The notes beneath the pieces are model-generated. The model was not told the DNA's origin. It saw nothing but the letters and a program-made list of their open reading frames with translations, and ran no database searches. A stretch of DNA of 64,000 nt, from contig NZ_CP065377.1 in assembly GCF_019967995.1 (NCBI RefSeq), positions 1,550,001 to 1,614,000 of the forward strand, written 5' to 3'. Shown here in pieces: positions 10,901-18,855 of this stretch (positions within the stretch are counted from its first letter, which is position 1; each line of letters begins with the position of its first letter). Source of the DNA: Faecalibacterium prausnitzii. Lineage in GTDB: Bacteria; Bacillota; Clostridia; Oscillospirales; Ruminococcaceae. A program made the position numbers and the translations under genes.

Positions 10901-12203
10901 CGACAGCGGCAAGCGGATGACCATGCAGCTGGGCTATGCCATCGCCCGGAACTGGAAGCCGATCCAAAAGGGATTCCAGGACGTCTGGCAGAAGGTACAG
11001 ACCAAATTCCCGCAAGCCGCACAGAACATGGCCAACGCCTTCGGGCTGGTTGTGCGGGAAGGCGCGACCGAAGTCATCACCGACGTGTACAGCATGATCA
11101 CCGCAGCGGTGGGCGGAGACTGGGGACAGGCTCTGACGAGCGGCATTGCGGCCGTGCTGGACTTTATGGGCAGCGACTTCGGAAAGACTGTGCTGGACAC
11201 CGTCGGTCCGATGCTGGCGACCGCTGGCAAGAAGCTGAGCGGCACACTGGCCACGACACTGGGCGGTGTGGTGAGCGAAGGCGGGCTTCTGACCACGATC
11301 GGCACCAAACTGGCCGGACTGGCAGCGACCATCGGCGGAGAAGGCGGGCTTGTGGCTACGATCGGCGCAAAGCTGGCCGCGCTGGCGGCATCGATCGGCC
11401 CGCATGGTCTGCTTATAGCGGCGGTCGTTGCGGCCGGTGCAGTGGTCATCACCTTGCTGGTGAAGAACTGGGACAAGGTGAAGAACTTCTTCGGCAGGGC
11501 GCTGGACTGGCTGCGGAACCTGTTCTCGAAGTTCGTGGAGGTCGGCAAGAACCTCGTCAAGGGACTGTGGAAAGGCATCACCGGGGCAGCGAAGGCTGTG
11601 GGTGACGGCATCAAGAACCTGTGCACAGGCCTTGTGAACGGGGTGAAGAGCTTCTTCGGCATCCACTCGCCCTCGACCGTGATGGCCCAGCTGGGCGAAT
11701 ACATGAGTCTTGGCTTTGCCAATGGCATCGCGGACAGCGGGAACGCTGTGGACCGGAGCATGAACGACGTGATGCGCTCGGCGCTGAGTGCTGCGCAGAT
11801 GAGCGCCAACATGATCCTGAGCTGCTTTGATGAGGACGCGGACTTCAGCCCGACCATCACGCCCGTGGTGGATCTGGAAGGGGTGCGCAACAGCGCCAAC
11901 TGGATGCAGAGCGCCTTCGCAGACCCGGACGGGACCCTGAACGCCCGCTTCGAACAGCCCACCCAGCTGATGCGCAGCTTTGCCAAGCGCCGGGAAATTC
12001 AAAATGGAGAACCGACAGCAGCTGCCGCAAGCGGCAACGATGACGTCGTGGCAGCCATTGAGAGCCTGGGCAGCCGGGTGGACGCGGTGAGCGAGGCGGT
12101 GCGAAACATGAAGCTTTCCATTGACCGGAGAAAGCTGGTCGGAGAGATCATCGAGGATGTGGATACGAAGCTCATGGAACGGGCAGAACGGAGACGGCGA
12201 TGA
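4899..12203 (+). CDS. Phage tail tape measure protein
   Basis: The protein has 2,434 residues. The start chosen is the ATG at 4899, preceded by GGGAGGTGCAGAGAGG and overlapping the previous stop. The N-terminus (about 1-400) is helical and typical of tape measure proteins. Residues ~830-1400 hold many hydrophobic Ala/Leu/Gly helices. A PTTPTPATGKKPKGGG linker lies near 1636, followed by two related coiled-coil blocks, and another hydrophobic segment near 2150-2200. The short motif I(N/H)SPS recurs near residues 1468, 1520 and 2253. The protein sets tail length and usually passes into the host membrane on DNA injection. Four exact copies of the phage 10-mer lie within the gene. Confidence 0.9.
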   Translation: MSREVDQRVVEMRFDNAQFEKNTRESMKTLDRLQEKLQFKDVDKGFENIEKAQRNVNFDEMEGALDTLKVKFNALDVMAVAALTNITNKIVDTGERLVKSLSVDQVASGWNKYTEKTSNVQTIMNATGESIDNVNGYLNKLMWYSDETSYSFSEMTSALSQMTAAGGDIKKMIPMIMGIANATADAGKTGFAFQSTIRNLTQSYSAGHLQLQDWKSLNLMGTATKALKQELIDTAVEMGKLKEGEVTIATFESTLSNKWADTKVMEKTFEKYASMMEAAYDMVQQNPGMTSSEALEKLSGQYGELAERAALAAQQATSFEQAIDSTKDAVSSSWMKVFETFFGNKEEATETWTELANRLYDIFVPSIDALNERLKEGLDTGWKQLNDKLGDQAETYDTVLQKVALASGAVTEESIEEAGSFANALREGGVNAELLQNGLDVTLVSLEKYLAMSDEALDARNLDKEAIERDYEALSRLNEEFRTGEASLADYAAGMSELSGREHLMQSLWNIMDALSALVQPIHDAFQEIFPPTSGKQIKSFAEGLDYATSKLIIGEETATKIRGAFTGLFRVIRVGTDTIAKVVKTAVKLLGGLADVLKPVKDGILDVAGGFGDFVTEVGEALTGTKTLGERFDAIRASLKKLLSPLGDLKNLTKNFSLAGLKEQLDALVQSGGNLSWISGLSENAQNVLKPLIVLAGQAAGGGLTLLGVLGAVAGGMIAKLGETADFLKQWVKGQLEGADSLETTLTNLPVKIGEAVTTFATTFKKNVSSIEATADTVADPVKKFFEALKAGFDSISGTDVYRLLSLIDVGLLAFSIGQFAKASKSFSSLVGDLFKGPVTRAFDAMAGSFKQLTSALKTWQKNQSSEAMRNIAVSILVLAGAMWVMAQVPEDRFHDIITTILAFGAGLVIAGKLLTPSTKKFSKAMESLKATALNAATLWGTAAALVGLGLAVKNILNGVSNLLAVFQNGNITDSVAGVTMAIATLVAAFWVFGQAMRSIITLEGKVISPKTLVSMAAALLAFGVAVRTLAGAVKMLAEMDDWENITVGTTAILFLMAGLSGIAIAMKKWGSFNFQNGAGFAALSVGVLALAGACKIIEGINTDALSNAFGVIAVFLAELALIGAKSKIGLRAGAAFVTIAASVALLAGAMAAISLVPTENLAKGFVAIEACLLSLFAVVGLLSGRNAASMAAGATAMLTISGAMLVLAGAVAVYARLGDSAVDALFKCGVSVAGMAVAIWGLSKLKGDALNAAWVINTLSGGLIKLAAACVIFNLVNWQSLATAAVTISGLIAILMIAGKIESLCPLLGAGLRTLGEAFDTFATGALKLAGATAILSILSMFAGPICQAIINAAPDIEQALVAVINMLCNVIVQCAGPIAQAFDALVRAVVPVLWQELKDALGFLGVPETWGELFAGIWSAIKTAASGIGDWFMQIFDDDRPLGALVNVVKNIGMAVIDKFKEVFGINSPSTVMAENGRYILEGLQNGLQDEGALAKVKNAMHSVATAVANVFTGFWKIHSPSELSYGYGENINQGTANGLNDTKQTVVDAMGNVVDAAAGKLNSLTGKAKTAGENALTAFANGFKGTGSGTGKFDMGSKWLTTDAGKNLLAVKDTGLGGDMSWFEDLYKNPTETPTTPTPATGKKPKGGGTTKTTKTEADKLVDEYTKKLKANKAKMDAADKEYALWELTEGDTSSVEALVEKKTDSLTQAIADQTDRVAIAKEQYDKILAEKSSTDTQKSDAYATYLNEEKTLAELKGKKQATLFQVIKDRYDDEASTATDEYELWASLYEDTATVEEKSNKKIENLNKKIGIQAKVVTATEEEYTKLKAEFGEESLKTQEAYRRWLEEQKEQQDLINEMNQAQLDAFDDALAMLEKQEKIITNRQNVLKKIYNDGDLSQREEAYKAAVKQYGADSKEARLASTQGTMTAILGVGTALDSMAYSVKKLTNKQNKYNEAVKQSGKDSEAALDALAEWQGEQYNFVGFAEDLATAFDLDDSGKRMTMQLGYAIARNWKPIQKGFQDVWQKVQTKFPQAAQNMANAFGLVVREGATEVITDVYSMITAAVGGDWGQALTSGIAAVLDFMGSDFGKTVLDTVGPMLATAGKKLSGTLATTLGGVVSEGGLLTTIGTKLAGLAATIGGEGGLVATIGAKLAALAASIGPHGLLIAAVVAAGAVVITLLVKNWDKVKNFFGRALDWLRNLFSKFVEVGKNLVKGLWKGITGAAKAVGDGIKNLCTGLVNGVKSFFGIHSPSTVMAQLGEYMSLGFANGIADSGNAVDRSMNDVMRSALSAAQMSANMILSCFDEDADFSPTITPVVDLEGVRNSANWMQSAFADPDGTLNARFEQPTQLMRSFAKRREIQNGEPTAAAASGNDDVVAAIESLGSRVDAVSEAVRNMKLSIDRRKLVGEIIEDVDTKLMERAERRRR

Positions 12204-12829
12204 ATAGCGTAGATCTGTTGCGCCTGTACATCGGCGGAAACCCGCTGGCGGAGTATGCGTCGGTTACGTTCCTGGTAAAGAACGGTGCAGGGCAGTACGA
12301 AAGTTGTTCGACAAAAGACCTGAATCTGGTGCCGTTGAGCCCGCTGCATGTAAACGCATTTGAAGAAAACTGCAAGACCGTCAGCATCCCCGCGATGCAC
12401 GGAGCACCGGAGTATCCGGCTGCCCTGAGACGGGTGTATAAGAACGCGACGGGAACCTGGGAGTTTTATTACGTCCAGGACGGAACCCTGCATGCGAGCT
12501 GGGATGACTATGGCGCAAACAGCCTGAAAGACTGGGTGAAGGTGCGGATGCGATGCGGCATTCCCGGACCGAACGAAATGAGCCTGAAGCTATATCACGG
12601 ATGGCATACCCGAACCGGCGAGTGGAGCAGCACCTACTACCGACTGATGCGGTTTATTCAGGGAAAAGACTGCAAAGTGCGGATGCACGTGGATGCCACG
12701 GCTGTAAGCGGGCCGAGAGATGCCGAATACGAGGGGCGGTGCTGGGTGAGCAGTGTGAAACCCAACGAAGGAAAGATGGTATTTGCCATCAGTTACAACT
12801 TCGCGCCCCAGAACGAAGAACGACAATAA
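12200..12829 (+). CDS. Distal tail-type protein, first of two
   Basis: This 209-residue protein overlaps the tape measure stop (ATGA at 12200-12203). It is beta-rich, contains SVTFLVKNGAGQYESC and WEFYYVQDG, and ends EGRCWVSSVKPNEGKMVF. It shares the phrase 'W.FY' and a late 'WVS' segment with the following protein, suggesting two related distal-tail proteins. Distal tail proteins form the ring joining the tube to the baseplate. Assigned by position and weak internal similarity. Confidence 0.55.
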   Translation: MNSVDLLRLYIGGNPLAEYASVTFLVKNGAGQYESCSTKDLNLVPLSPLHVNAFEENCKTVSIPAMHGAPEYPAALRRVYKNATGTWEFYYVQDGTLHASWDDYGANSLKDWVKVRMRCGIPGPNEMSLKLYHGWHTRTGEWSSTYYRLMRFIQGKDCKVRMHVDATAVSGPRDAEYEGRCWVSSVKPNEGKMVFAISYNFAPQNEERQ

Positions 12830-12856
12830 CCGAAATTTCAAAATGGAGGGAGCAGC

Positions 12857-13684
12857 ATGTATCATTCCATCACCATTGGCGACAAGAACACCTGGGATGA
12901 CTGGCACATGATCCCGGTCACTCCCCCGGTGATCGCTCCCCCGGTTGAAAAGACCATCTCCCTGGACGTCGAAGGACGGAACGGGGCGGTGTATCTTTCC
13001 AAAAGTGTCACGGGCGAGGCGGTATTCAAGGCCCGTGAAGGAAGCTGGGAGTTTTATCTGGATACCGAATCCTGGAGAGGGCAGTATGGTTCCTCGCCAG
13101 TTGGAAAACAGGCGCTGGATCATCTTGCAAAAGCACTGAACGAAGACATCGCAAAGCCGATGAAGCAGTCTGTGCGGCTGGAGGATGACCCGGCGTTCTT
13201 TTATTTTGGAAGAGTCTGGGTGAGCGGAGGTATCAAGCAGCAGAACGACCACACAGTCATTACGCTGAAATACAGCCTTTACCCGTTCAAATATTTATAC
13301 AACAACATTCAGGACGACTGGCTCTGGGACCCATTCAATTTTACGACCGACCTGGCGCTGCCGTATGCAAAGAATCTGGTGCTGAGAGGACAGGAGCAGG
13401 TAAATTTGTATCTGCCGCCGTCCGAAAAACCAAGCGTCGTGCGGGCCAGAGGAGGGGGCGGAGTGGTCGCAGGGCTCTACAAAAGCCGTACCCTGCCGTA
13501 CCGGTATGCAGGGCTTGCAGGACTCTACACGGACCGCGCAGAGCGCCGACTGGTAAACAACATAGAGATCGCGCTGGGTGTCATCGACGACGACCTGCGA
13601 TATGACGTGTATGAACTGAAGCTGAAGAACATGACCCTGATCCGACAGGTGGTCAATGTGACCTACCTGCCAGCATACTTATAA
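12857..13684 (+). CDS. Distal tail (Dit-like) protein
   Basis: This 275-residue protein begins MYHSITIGDKNTWDDWHM, a common opening of siphovirus distal tail proteins in Firmicutes. The N-terminal ~150 residues form a beta-rich domain with WEFYLDTESW and FFYFGRVWVSGG; the remainder is a second beta-rich domain ending in VNVTYLPAYL. A copy of the 10-mer (12837-12846) lies before the ATG and runs into GGAGGGAGCAGC. The following gene encodes the baseplate hub, the expected order. Confidence 0.65.
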   Translation: MYHSITIGDKNTWDDWHMIPVTPPVIAPPVEKTISLDVEGRNGAVYLSKSVTGEAVFKAREGSWEFYLDTESWRGQYGSSPVGKQALDHLAKALNEDIAKPMKQSVRLEDDPAFFYFGRVWVSGGIKQQNDHTVITLKYSLYPFKYLYNNIQDDWLWDPFNFTTDLALPYAKNLVLRGQEQVNLYLPPSEKPSVVRARGGGGVVAGLYKSRTLPYRYAGLAGLYTDRAERRLVNNIEIALGVIDDDLRYDVYELKLKNMTLIRQVVNVTYLPAYL

Positions 13685-13697
13685 GGAGCTTTTCAAA

Positions 13698-15002
13698 ATG
13701 GGATATCGGGTATATGCCGGAAGGATCGAGCGGGCGGAAGGAGCCTTTCGCGAGGGGAGCTGGGTCGGGTTCCGATGGGTAGACCGGGTGACACTTTACG
13801 ACGCAGCGGGCGACCACATCGAAGGAGATGTCCCCGGACAGGTCGTGCTGGACCCGGTACTGACGCAGGAGAAAAACCAGCTGAACAGCTTTGAGTGCAG
13901 CATCCCATATGAGATCGAGACGCCGTTTGCTACGATCCGGAACCCCGTGTACGACGCGCTGAAGCTGCGCAAGAGCTGGGTATGCGTGGAAGAAGACGAC
14001 AAGCCCATCTTCGTTGGGCGGGTGACAGAACTGGAAAAGCAGTTTGACCGGAGCTGGCGTGTATACGCCGAGGGAGCTCTTGGCGTGATGCAGGACGAGA
14101 GCTGGAAACTGGACCCGGCGACTTACACCCTGACGAAGGCTCGGAGCGAAACTTCAAAATGGTTCGATACGTATTATGCAGACACTCTGTTCAACCAGCT
14201 GTTCGCTCTGGGAAGGGCTGACTGCGGGTTGATCTGCATCGGGAAAGTGACGGTGCAAAACGGGAAGACCGTTGATACGACCGACAAAGGCACCCAGATC
14301 GACACCCACTGGAACCTGTTGAACACGCTTTTTCTGGACGAATACGACGGATATCTGCGAACGCGCATCGAAACATCCGGTGATGTGTGGCGCATTTGTG
14401 TGGATTACCTGCTGGACATCGAAGAGACGACCCAGCAGGCGATTTATTACGGCTCGAACCTGCTGGACCTGACTTATACCGAGAAGATCCCCAACGACTT
14501 TGCGACCCGGATCACGGCGTATGGCTCAAAGACGGAATCGCACGGGTGGTGGATCTGGAAGAAATACTCCACATCGGCCATAGTGGCGGTGGCGAAGAAC
14601 GACGAAGCGGAAAGCAAATACGGCGTAGTGGAGAAGATCGTGACCGTGGATGGGGATACGACCGAAGCCAGCTTGCAGGAAACGGCGGACAAGCAGCTGA
14701 AGGAATACAAGCAGGACGTAGAACCGAGTTTGATGATCGAAGCGTTCGACTACAAAGACACGGGGCGGGACCTGGACCGGCTGCAATTTCTGAAAAAGAC
14801 CCATGTGGTCTCCGAACCGCATGGGATAGACGGGTGGTATGTCTGCACCAAGACGGCCCTGACACTGGATGCACCGGACAACAAGCGGTATGAATATGGC
14901 CTGCCGCCCAGAAAACTGACCGACCAGCAGAACGCGAACACTACAAACCAGAAGACGATCAAGAACCAATTGCGGGGCGTGCTGAGTTGGCTGAACAAAT
15001 AA
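13698..15002 (+). CDS. Tail-associated baseplate hub protein
   Basis: This 434-residue protein follows the distal tail gene, the normal place for a tail-associated (Tal/gp37-like) hub protein. A beta-rich N-terminal part contains VTLYDAAGDHIEGDVPG and NSFECSIPYEIE; the central region contains DTHWNLLNTLFLDEYDGYLR; the last 35 residues form a polar tail. No lysin or peptidase motif was seen. The start codon is inside a copy of the phage 10-mer (13692-13701), with AAGGAG upstream. Confidence 0.65.
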   Translation: MGYRVYAGRIERAEGAFREGSWVGFRWVDRVTLYDAAGDHIEGDVPGQVVLDPVLTQEKNQLNSFECSIPYEIETPFATIRNPVYDALKLRKSWVCVEEDDKPIFVGRVTELEKQFDRSWRVYAEGALGVMQDESWKLDPATYTLTKARSETSKWFDTYYADTLFNQLFALGRADCGLICIGKVTVQNGKTVDTTDKGTQIDTHWNLLNTLFLDEYDGYLRTRIETSGDVWRICVDYLLDIEETTQQAIYYGSNLLDLTYTEKIPNDFATRITAYGSKTESHGWWIWKKYSTSAIVAVAKNDEAESKYGVVEKIVTVDGDTTEASLQETADKQLKEYKQDVEPSLMIEAFDYKDTGRDLDRLQFLKKTHVVSEPHGIDGWYVCTKTALTLDAPDNKRYEYGLPPRKLTDQQNANTTNQKTIKNQLRGVLSWLNK

Positions 15003-15021
15003 AGCGGGGTGATTTTTCAAA

Positions 15022-16152
15022 ATGATGAGTTTCGATGAGATCATTGAGGGTATCCGGAAAGCGCTGTACGGGCGCGAGGTACGCGAATACTTTGCCTATG
15101 CGATCCAGTGGGTGAAAGAATGGGTGACCGAACAGGTCGAGCAGATGAAGAACTGGCTCGAATGGGCCAAGCACTACGCCCAGGATGCACAGCGAAGCGC
15201 TACGGCCTCGGCTAAGAGCGCAGCGGAATCAAAGGAGAGCGCCAGCCAGAGTGCAGCCAGTGCGGCAAGCTCAAAAGCAAGCGCAGATGCCAGTGCGGCG
15301 AGCGCAGCAGAATCGAAGGCAAGCGCCGCGGCCTCGGCCAAGAGTGCCAAAAACTCGAAGCTGAGCGAGGAAAGCTCGAAGCTCTACTCGGAACGGTCGC
15401 GGGACATCGTCAACGATTTTCAAAATGACTACAAAGGCGGGTACTACAAGACCTTCAACCTGGTGGCCTACCGGAACAAGTGGGGCACTTTGCCGCAGGC
15501 GCAGGGCATCTTCACCTATTACTGCGACATCCCGGTCGAAGACCTGACCGAACGGTTCACGCCGTTTGCCGCCATGACGCTGGAAAGCTACGCCTCGGCC
15601 ACGGCGGCCGGTGTGGCATGCAGTGTGGAGAGCCGGAAGGGCTGTCTTCGGCTGTTTTCCCGCCGCATCCCGGACGCAGACCTGGACATCATCCTGACCC
15701 TGTTCGGTGTGGGCACCCTGAATTATTTTCTGGCAGTGCCGACGGCCGACTGGACGCCGCTGCGGCCTACCATTGGCCCGAACCAGTATTACTGTGATGT
15801 GGCCGTGAAGAACTGCACCTCCGACATGATCCCGCTGGGCATGACTGACCTTGTGAACTGGGAGGAAGCGGAAAACGCAGGCATGGCAAGCGTTCTGAGC
15901 ACCGGCGACGGCTATGTGCGGTTCTATGCCGTGCGCAGACCGGAGGCGAACATCCATGTGAATGTCATTCTGCTCAAGCGGGAAGAGCCCGTGAACCGCC
16001 CGGCCACCAAGACGGAGCTGGGCCTTGTGATGATCGGTGACGGCATGGACGTGACAGCGGCTGGACGCATTTCGACACGCGGGGCAACGAATGAAGAGTT
16101 CCGGACTGCAATGCAGGACGCTTTCGGGGAGGTAGACGGATGGCGGATGTGA
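15022..16152 (+). CDS. Tail fibre or baseplate protein with Ala/Ser coiled coil
   Basis: This protein has 376 residues. Residues 1-50 are helical (FDEIIEGIRKALYG), residues ~55-130 are an Ala/Ser/Lys-rich repeat stretch typical of trimeric fibre stalks, and the rest holds two related globular segments with tags YYCDIPVEDLT and YYCDVAVKNCTSD, so the head domain looks duplicated. It ends SRISTRGATNEEF-like. The start is an ATGATG with TTCAAA before it. Its last 13 bases overlap the next fibre gene. Probably host-recognition or adaptor fibre. Confidence 0.65.
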   Translation: MMSFDEIIEGIRKALYGREVREYFAYAIQWVKEWVTEQVEQMKNWLEWAKHYAQDAQRSATASAKSAAESKESASQSAASAASSKASADASAASAAESKASAAASAKSAKNSKLSEESSKLYSERSRDIVNDFQNDYKGGYYKTFNLVAYRNKWGTLPQAQGIFTYYCDIPVEDLTERFTPFAAMTLESYASATAAGVACSVESRKGCLRLFSRRIPDADLDIILTLFGVGTLNYFLAVPTADWTPLRPTIGPNQYYCDVAVKNCTSDMIPLGMTDLVNWEEAENAGMASVLSTGDGYVRFYAVRRPEANIHVNVILLKREEPVNRPATKTELGLVMIGDGMDVTAAGRISTRGATNEEFRTAMQDAFGEVDGWRM

Positions 16153-17432
16153 TCTACGCAAAATTAGAACAGCTGCATCAGATGGCTTGTTCGATCGGCA
16201 TGGTGCTGAAGGCATTGCAGGCACAGGTGAAGACCATCGACGAACGGGGCGGCGAAGACAATGTTCTGGAAAAGATCCTTGTAAACGGGACGCAACTGTT
16301 CCCTGACCGCGAAAAAGCCGTTCGGATGACGATCCCTACCAAGATCTCAGACCTGGACAACGACAAAAAGTTTCAGGAGAACGTCATCGAGCAGGTGCTG
16401 CTGAACGGCACAAAAATGCCGGTGGACAGTCAGAAACGAGTGGCCATTACAATTCCGACCGGCACAAACAATCTGGTGAACGATGCGGGATACCAGACGA
16501 ACGCGGATGTACTCGCGGCCATCAGGGCGAATGCATACGTCCACCCCAGCCACACGGCATATGGGTCGGGGCTGTATAAGATCGTAGTGGACAATCTGGG
16601 CCACGTGACGAGCGCAGCAAAGGCTGTGAAGAGCGATATCACGTCACTGGGCATCCCCGGACAGGATACCGTCTACACCCACCCGAAGTACACGGCGCGC
16701 GGAACGGGGCTCTACAAGATCGCCGTTGACGCACTTGGCCATGTTTCCAGTGTGGCAGGTGCCACGAAGGGCGATATCACGTCGCTGGGCATTCCGGGAC
16801 AGGATACCGTCTACACCCATCCGGGCTACACCGGGCACGGACTGGGGCTTTACAAGTTGGCCGTGGACGGACAGGGGCATGTTTCCAGCGTGGCGGGCAT
16901 CACGAAGGGTGATATCACAGCGCTGGGCATTCCGGGACAGGACACGAACAGCTGGCGCGGCATCCAGAACAACCTGAGCAGCGACTCCACGAGCGACTCG
17001 CTGAGCGCCGCGATGGGGAAGGCCCTGAACACCAGCCTGAACGATGCGATCACCCGTATCGCGACCTGCGAACAGAAGATCAAGGCCATTGGCGGGGTGA
17101 CGGAAGTTCTTCTCGGAACGGTCGTAAGCCCGGCCATCAAGGGTGACACCCTGTATAAAGGTGCGACCCACACGATGGCGACCTTTGGCAGCGAGGTGGC
17201 ATTTGTTAAAATTGATACGGTAGGTAAGCTTCTTCGTGGCTCTTCCTCGGTGAAGCAGTTATGGAGTGTATACGATGATCCTGGTAGCTACTACCATTGC
17301 CTGTATGTACGCTGGGACTTTACGACAGATGGTAGAGTGACTGCAACCTGTGACAGAGAACTCACTGACAACTATGCTTGGTATGCCAATACCCTGAAGG
17401 TGAACATCGATTATTACAAGTATGCAGCGTAA
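16140..17432 (+). CDS. Tail fibre protein with internal repeats and exchangeable tip
   Basis: This 430-residue fibre protein contains three tandem repeats of about 45 residues between ~135 and 270, each with a YxHP start, GLYKIxVDxxGHV and ending DITxLGIPGQDT. A Ser-rich neck and a short coiled coil follow. The last ~105 residues are encoded by DNA identical to the end of the next gene. Modules of this kind are usual in receptor-binding fibres, where the C-terminal tip touches the host. It overlaps the preceding fibre gene by 13 bases. Confidence 0.7.
   Translation: MADVIYAKLEQLHQMACSIGMVLKALQAQVKTIDERGGEDNVLEKILVNGTQLFPDREKAVRMTIPTKISDLDNDKKFQENVIEQVLLNGTKMPVDSQKRVAITIPTGTNNLVNDAGYQTNADVLAAIRANAYVHPSHTAYGSGLYKIVVDNLGHVTSAAKAVKSDITSLGIPGQDTVYTHPKYTARGTGLYKIAVDALGHVSSVAGATKGDITSLGIPGQDTVYTHPGYTGHGLGLYKLAVDGQGHVSSVAGITKGDITALGIPGQDTNSWRGIQNNLSSDSTSDSLSAAMGKALNTSLNDAITRIATCEQKIKAIGGVTEVLLGTVVSPAIKGDTLYKGATHTMATFGSEVAFVKIDTVGKLLRGSSSVKQLWSVYDDPGSYYHCLYVRWDFTTDGRVTATCDRELTDNYAWYANTLKVNIDYYKYAA
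17099..17408 (+). repeat. 310-bp direct repeat, copy 1 (fibre tip module)
   Basis: This copy is identical base for base to 17864-18173, 765 bp downstream. It encodes the tip domain starting EVLLGTVVSPAIKGD. Its last two thirds look richer in A/T than the surrounding fibre genes. Confidence 0.9.
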
Positions 17433-17447
17433 GGAGGAAAATTCAAA

Positions 17448-18203
17448 ATGGCATTTGGACCCATGAGTGTCGGCAACCAGGCGACGCTGTCGCTGCTGAC
17501 CGACCCGACCCTGACCCAGGAGAACATGCCCGCCGACGCCAAAGCGACCGGCACCCGGATGAGCGCGGCGGAACAGGGCATCAAGAGCCTGAACGACCGC
17601 ATCGTGAAGTACCTGCTGCTGAGCGGCGGCACCATGACCGGCGAATTGAAAGCGGCAGGCGGCATCAAAGGCAACCTGACCGGCAGCGCCACCCAGTGGA
17701 ACAACCACACCCTGCGGAAAAACCATGCTACTGTGCACGGGACGACCTGGGTGCCTGTGTTCACGGACAACAACATAGACTATGCCACGTTGGACGATCT
17801 GCTGCGGGAAGCCACCACCCGCATCTCCACACTGGAACAGAAGTATCAAGCTATTGCCAAGACGACGGAAGTTCTTCTCGGAACGGTCGTAAGCCCGGCC
17901 ATCAAGGGTGACACCCTGTATAAAGGTGCGACCCACACGATGGCGACCTTTGGCAGCGAGGTGGCATTTGTTAAAATTGATACGGTAGGTAAGCTTCTTC
18001 GTGGCTCTTCCTCGGTGAAGCAGTTATGGAGTGTATACGATGATCCTGGTAGCTACTACCATTGCCTGTATGTACGCTGGGACTTTACGACAGATGGTAG
18101 AGTGACTGCAACCTGTGACAGAGAACTCACTGACAACTATGCTTGGTATGCCAATACCCTGAAGGTGAACATCAACTATTACAGCTACGCAGTTGCGACC
18201 TAA
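17448..18203 (+). CDS. Second tail fibre protein sharing the same tip domain
   Basis: This 251-residue protein begins MAFGPMSVGNQATLSLL, followed by an LSGGTMTGEL motif that is common in phage tail fibre domains, a short coiled coil, and a C-terminal tip of ~105 residues. The DNA for that tip is identical over 310 bp to the end of the preceding gene. Only the last few residues differ (NINYYSYAVAT against NIDYYKYAA). The start codon is part of a TTCAAAATGG copy, with AAGGAGG upstream. Confidence 0.7.
   Translation: MAFGPMSVGNQATLSLLTDPTLTQENMPADAKATGTRMSAAEQGIKSLNDRIVKYLLLSGGTMTGELKAAGGIKGNLTGSATQWNNHTLRKNHATVHGTTWVPVFTDNNIDYATLDDLLREATTRISTLEQKYQAIAKTTEVLLGTVVSPAIKGDTLYKGATHTMATFGSEVAFVKIDTVGKLLRGSSSVKQLWSVYDDPGSYYHCLYVRWDFTTDGRVTATCDRELTDNYAWYANTLKVNINYYSYAVAT
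17864..18173 (+). repeat. 310-bp direct repeat, copy 2 (fibre tip module)
   Basis: Second copy of the tip module, identical to 17099-17408. Complete identity, including third codon positions, points to recent duplication or continuing gene conversion. Confidence 0.9.
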
Positions 18204-18220
18204 GGAGGCGAAATTTCAAA

Positions 18221-18850
18221 ATGGAGATTTTAGACGTTTCCCGCTGGCAGGGGAATGTGGACTGGAAGAAAGTCAAGGCCAGCGGAAAAGTGGACGGCGT
18301 GATGCTGCGGACGGTCTCGACCAGCCCGGTATACGGCGGCATTTACATCGACCCGACCTTTGAGAAAAATTACTGGGGCTGCGTGGAAGCCGGGCTGCCG
18401 GTAGGGGCGTACTATTACACCAAAGCTACCACGGCCCTCTATGCCGCACAGGAGCTGGCAAAGCTGAAAGTTGCATTGGAGGGCAAGGACTTTACGATGC
18501 CCATTGCCGTGGACGTGGAAGACCCCAGCCTGAAAGCCCTGCGGCCGGAGGAGCTGGCGAAGCTCGTTAAAATGGAGGCGAAGCAGATCGAAGCGTGGGG
18601 ACTGTATGCCATGGTGTACACCTACACGAACTTCGCCGATACGGCGCTGGCGATGCACGAGCTGACCGACTTCGACCTGTGGATCGCGGACTACCGCGGC
18701 AAGCGCCCCACCCGCAAGCATGGGATGTGGCAGTATACGAGCAAGGGGAGTGTGCCCGGCGTGAAAAACGGCGTAGACCTCAGTCATGCCTACAAGGACT
18801 ACCCCGGCATCCTCAAGCGGGCCGGGCTGACCCGGATGAAGGAGGCGTGA
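18221..18850 (+). CDS. GH25 muramidase endolysin
   Basis: This 209-residue protein is a glycoside hydrolase family 25 lysozyme. MEILDVSRWQG supplies the first catalytic-site aspartate (Asp5), and MPIAVDVED near residues 94-101 supplies the acidic pair. Other family marks are VGAYYYTKA and a late GMWQYTSKG. The enzyme cuts N-acetylmuramic acid links in peptidoglycan for phage release. No signal peptide or cell-wall-binding repeat is present, so export depends on the holin-like partners that follow. The start at 18221 lies within the 10-mer, with AAGGAGG upstream; the frame is open earlier but only through the fibre gene. Confidence 0.9.
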   Translation: MEILDVSRWQGNVDWKKVKASGKVDGVMLRTVSTSPVYGGIYIDPTFEKNYWGCVEAGLPVGAYYYTKATTALYAAQELAKLKVALEGKDFTMPIAVDVEDPSLKALRPEELAKLVKMEAKQIEAWGLYAMVYTYTNFADTALAMHELTDFDLWIADYRGKRPTRKHGMWQYTSKGSVPGVKNGVDLSHAYKDYPGILKRAGLTRMKEA

Positions 18851-18855
18851 CACCG

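Noticed and set aside
15200..15400. Low-complexity repeat region as a possible sequencing artefact
   Set aside because: The Ala/Ser/Lys stretch keeps its frame and codon variety and is typical of trimeric phage fibre stalks.
17099..18173. Diversity-generating retroelement template and variable repeat
   Set aside because: The two 310-bp copies are identical, show no adenine-specific changes, and no reverse transcriptase gene is in the window.
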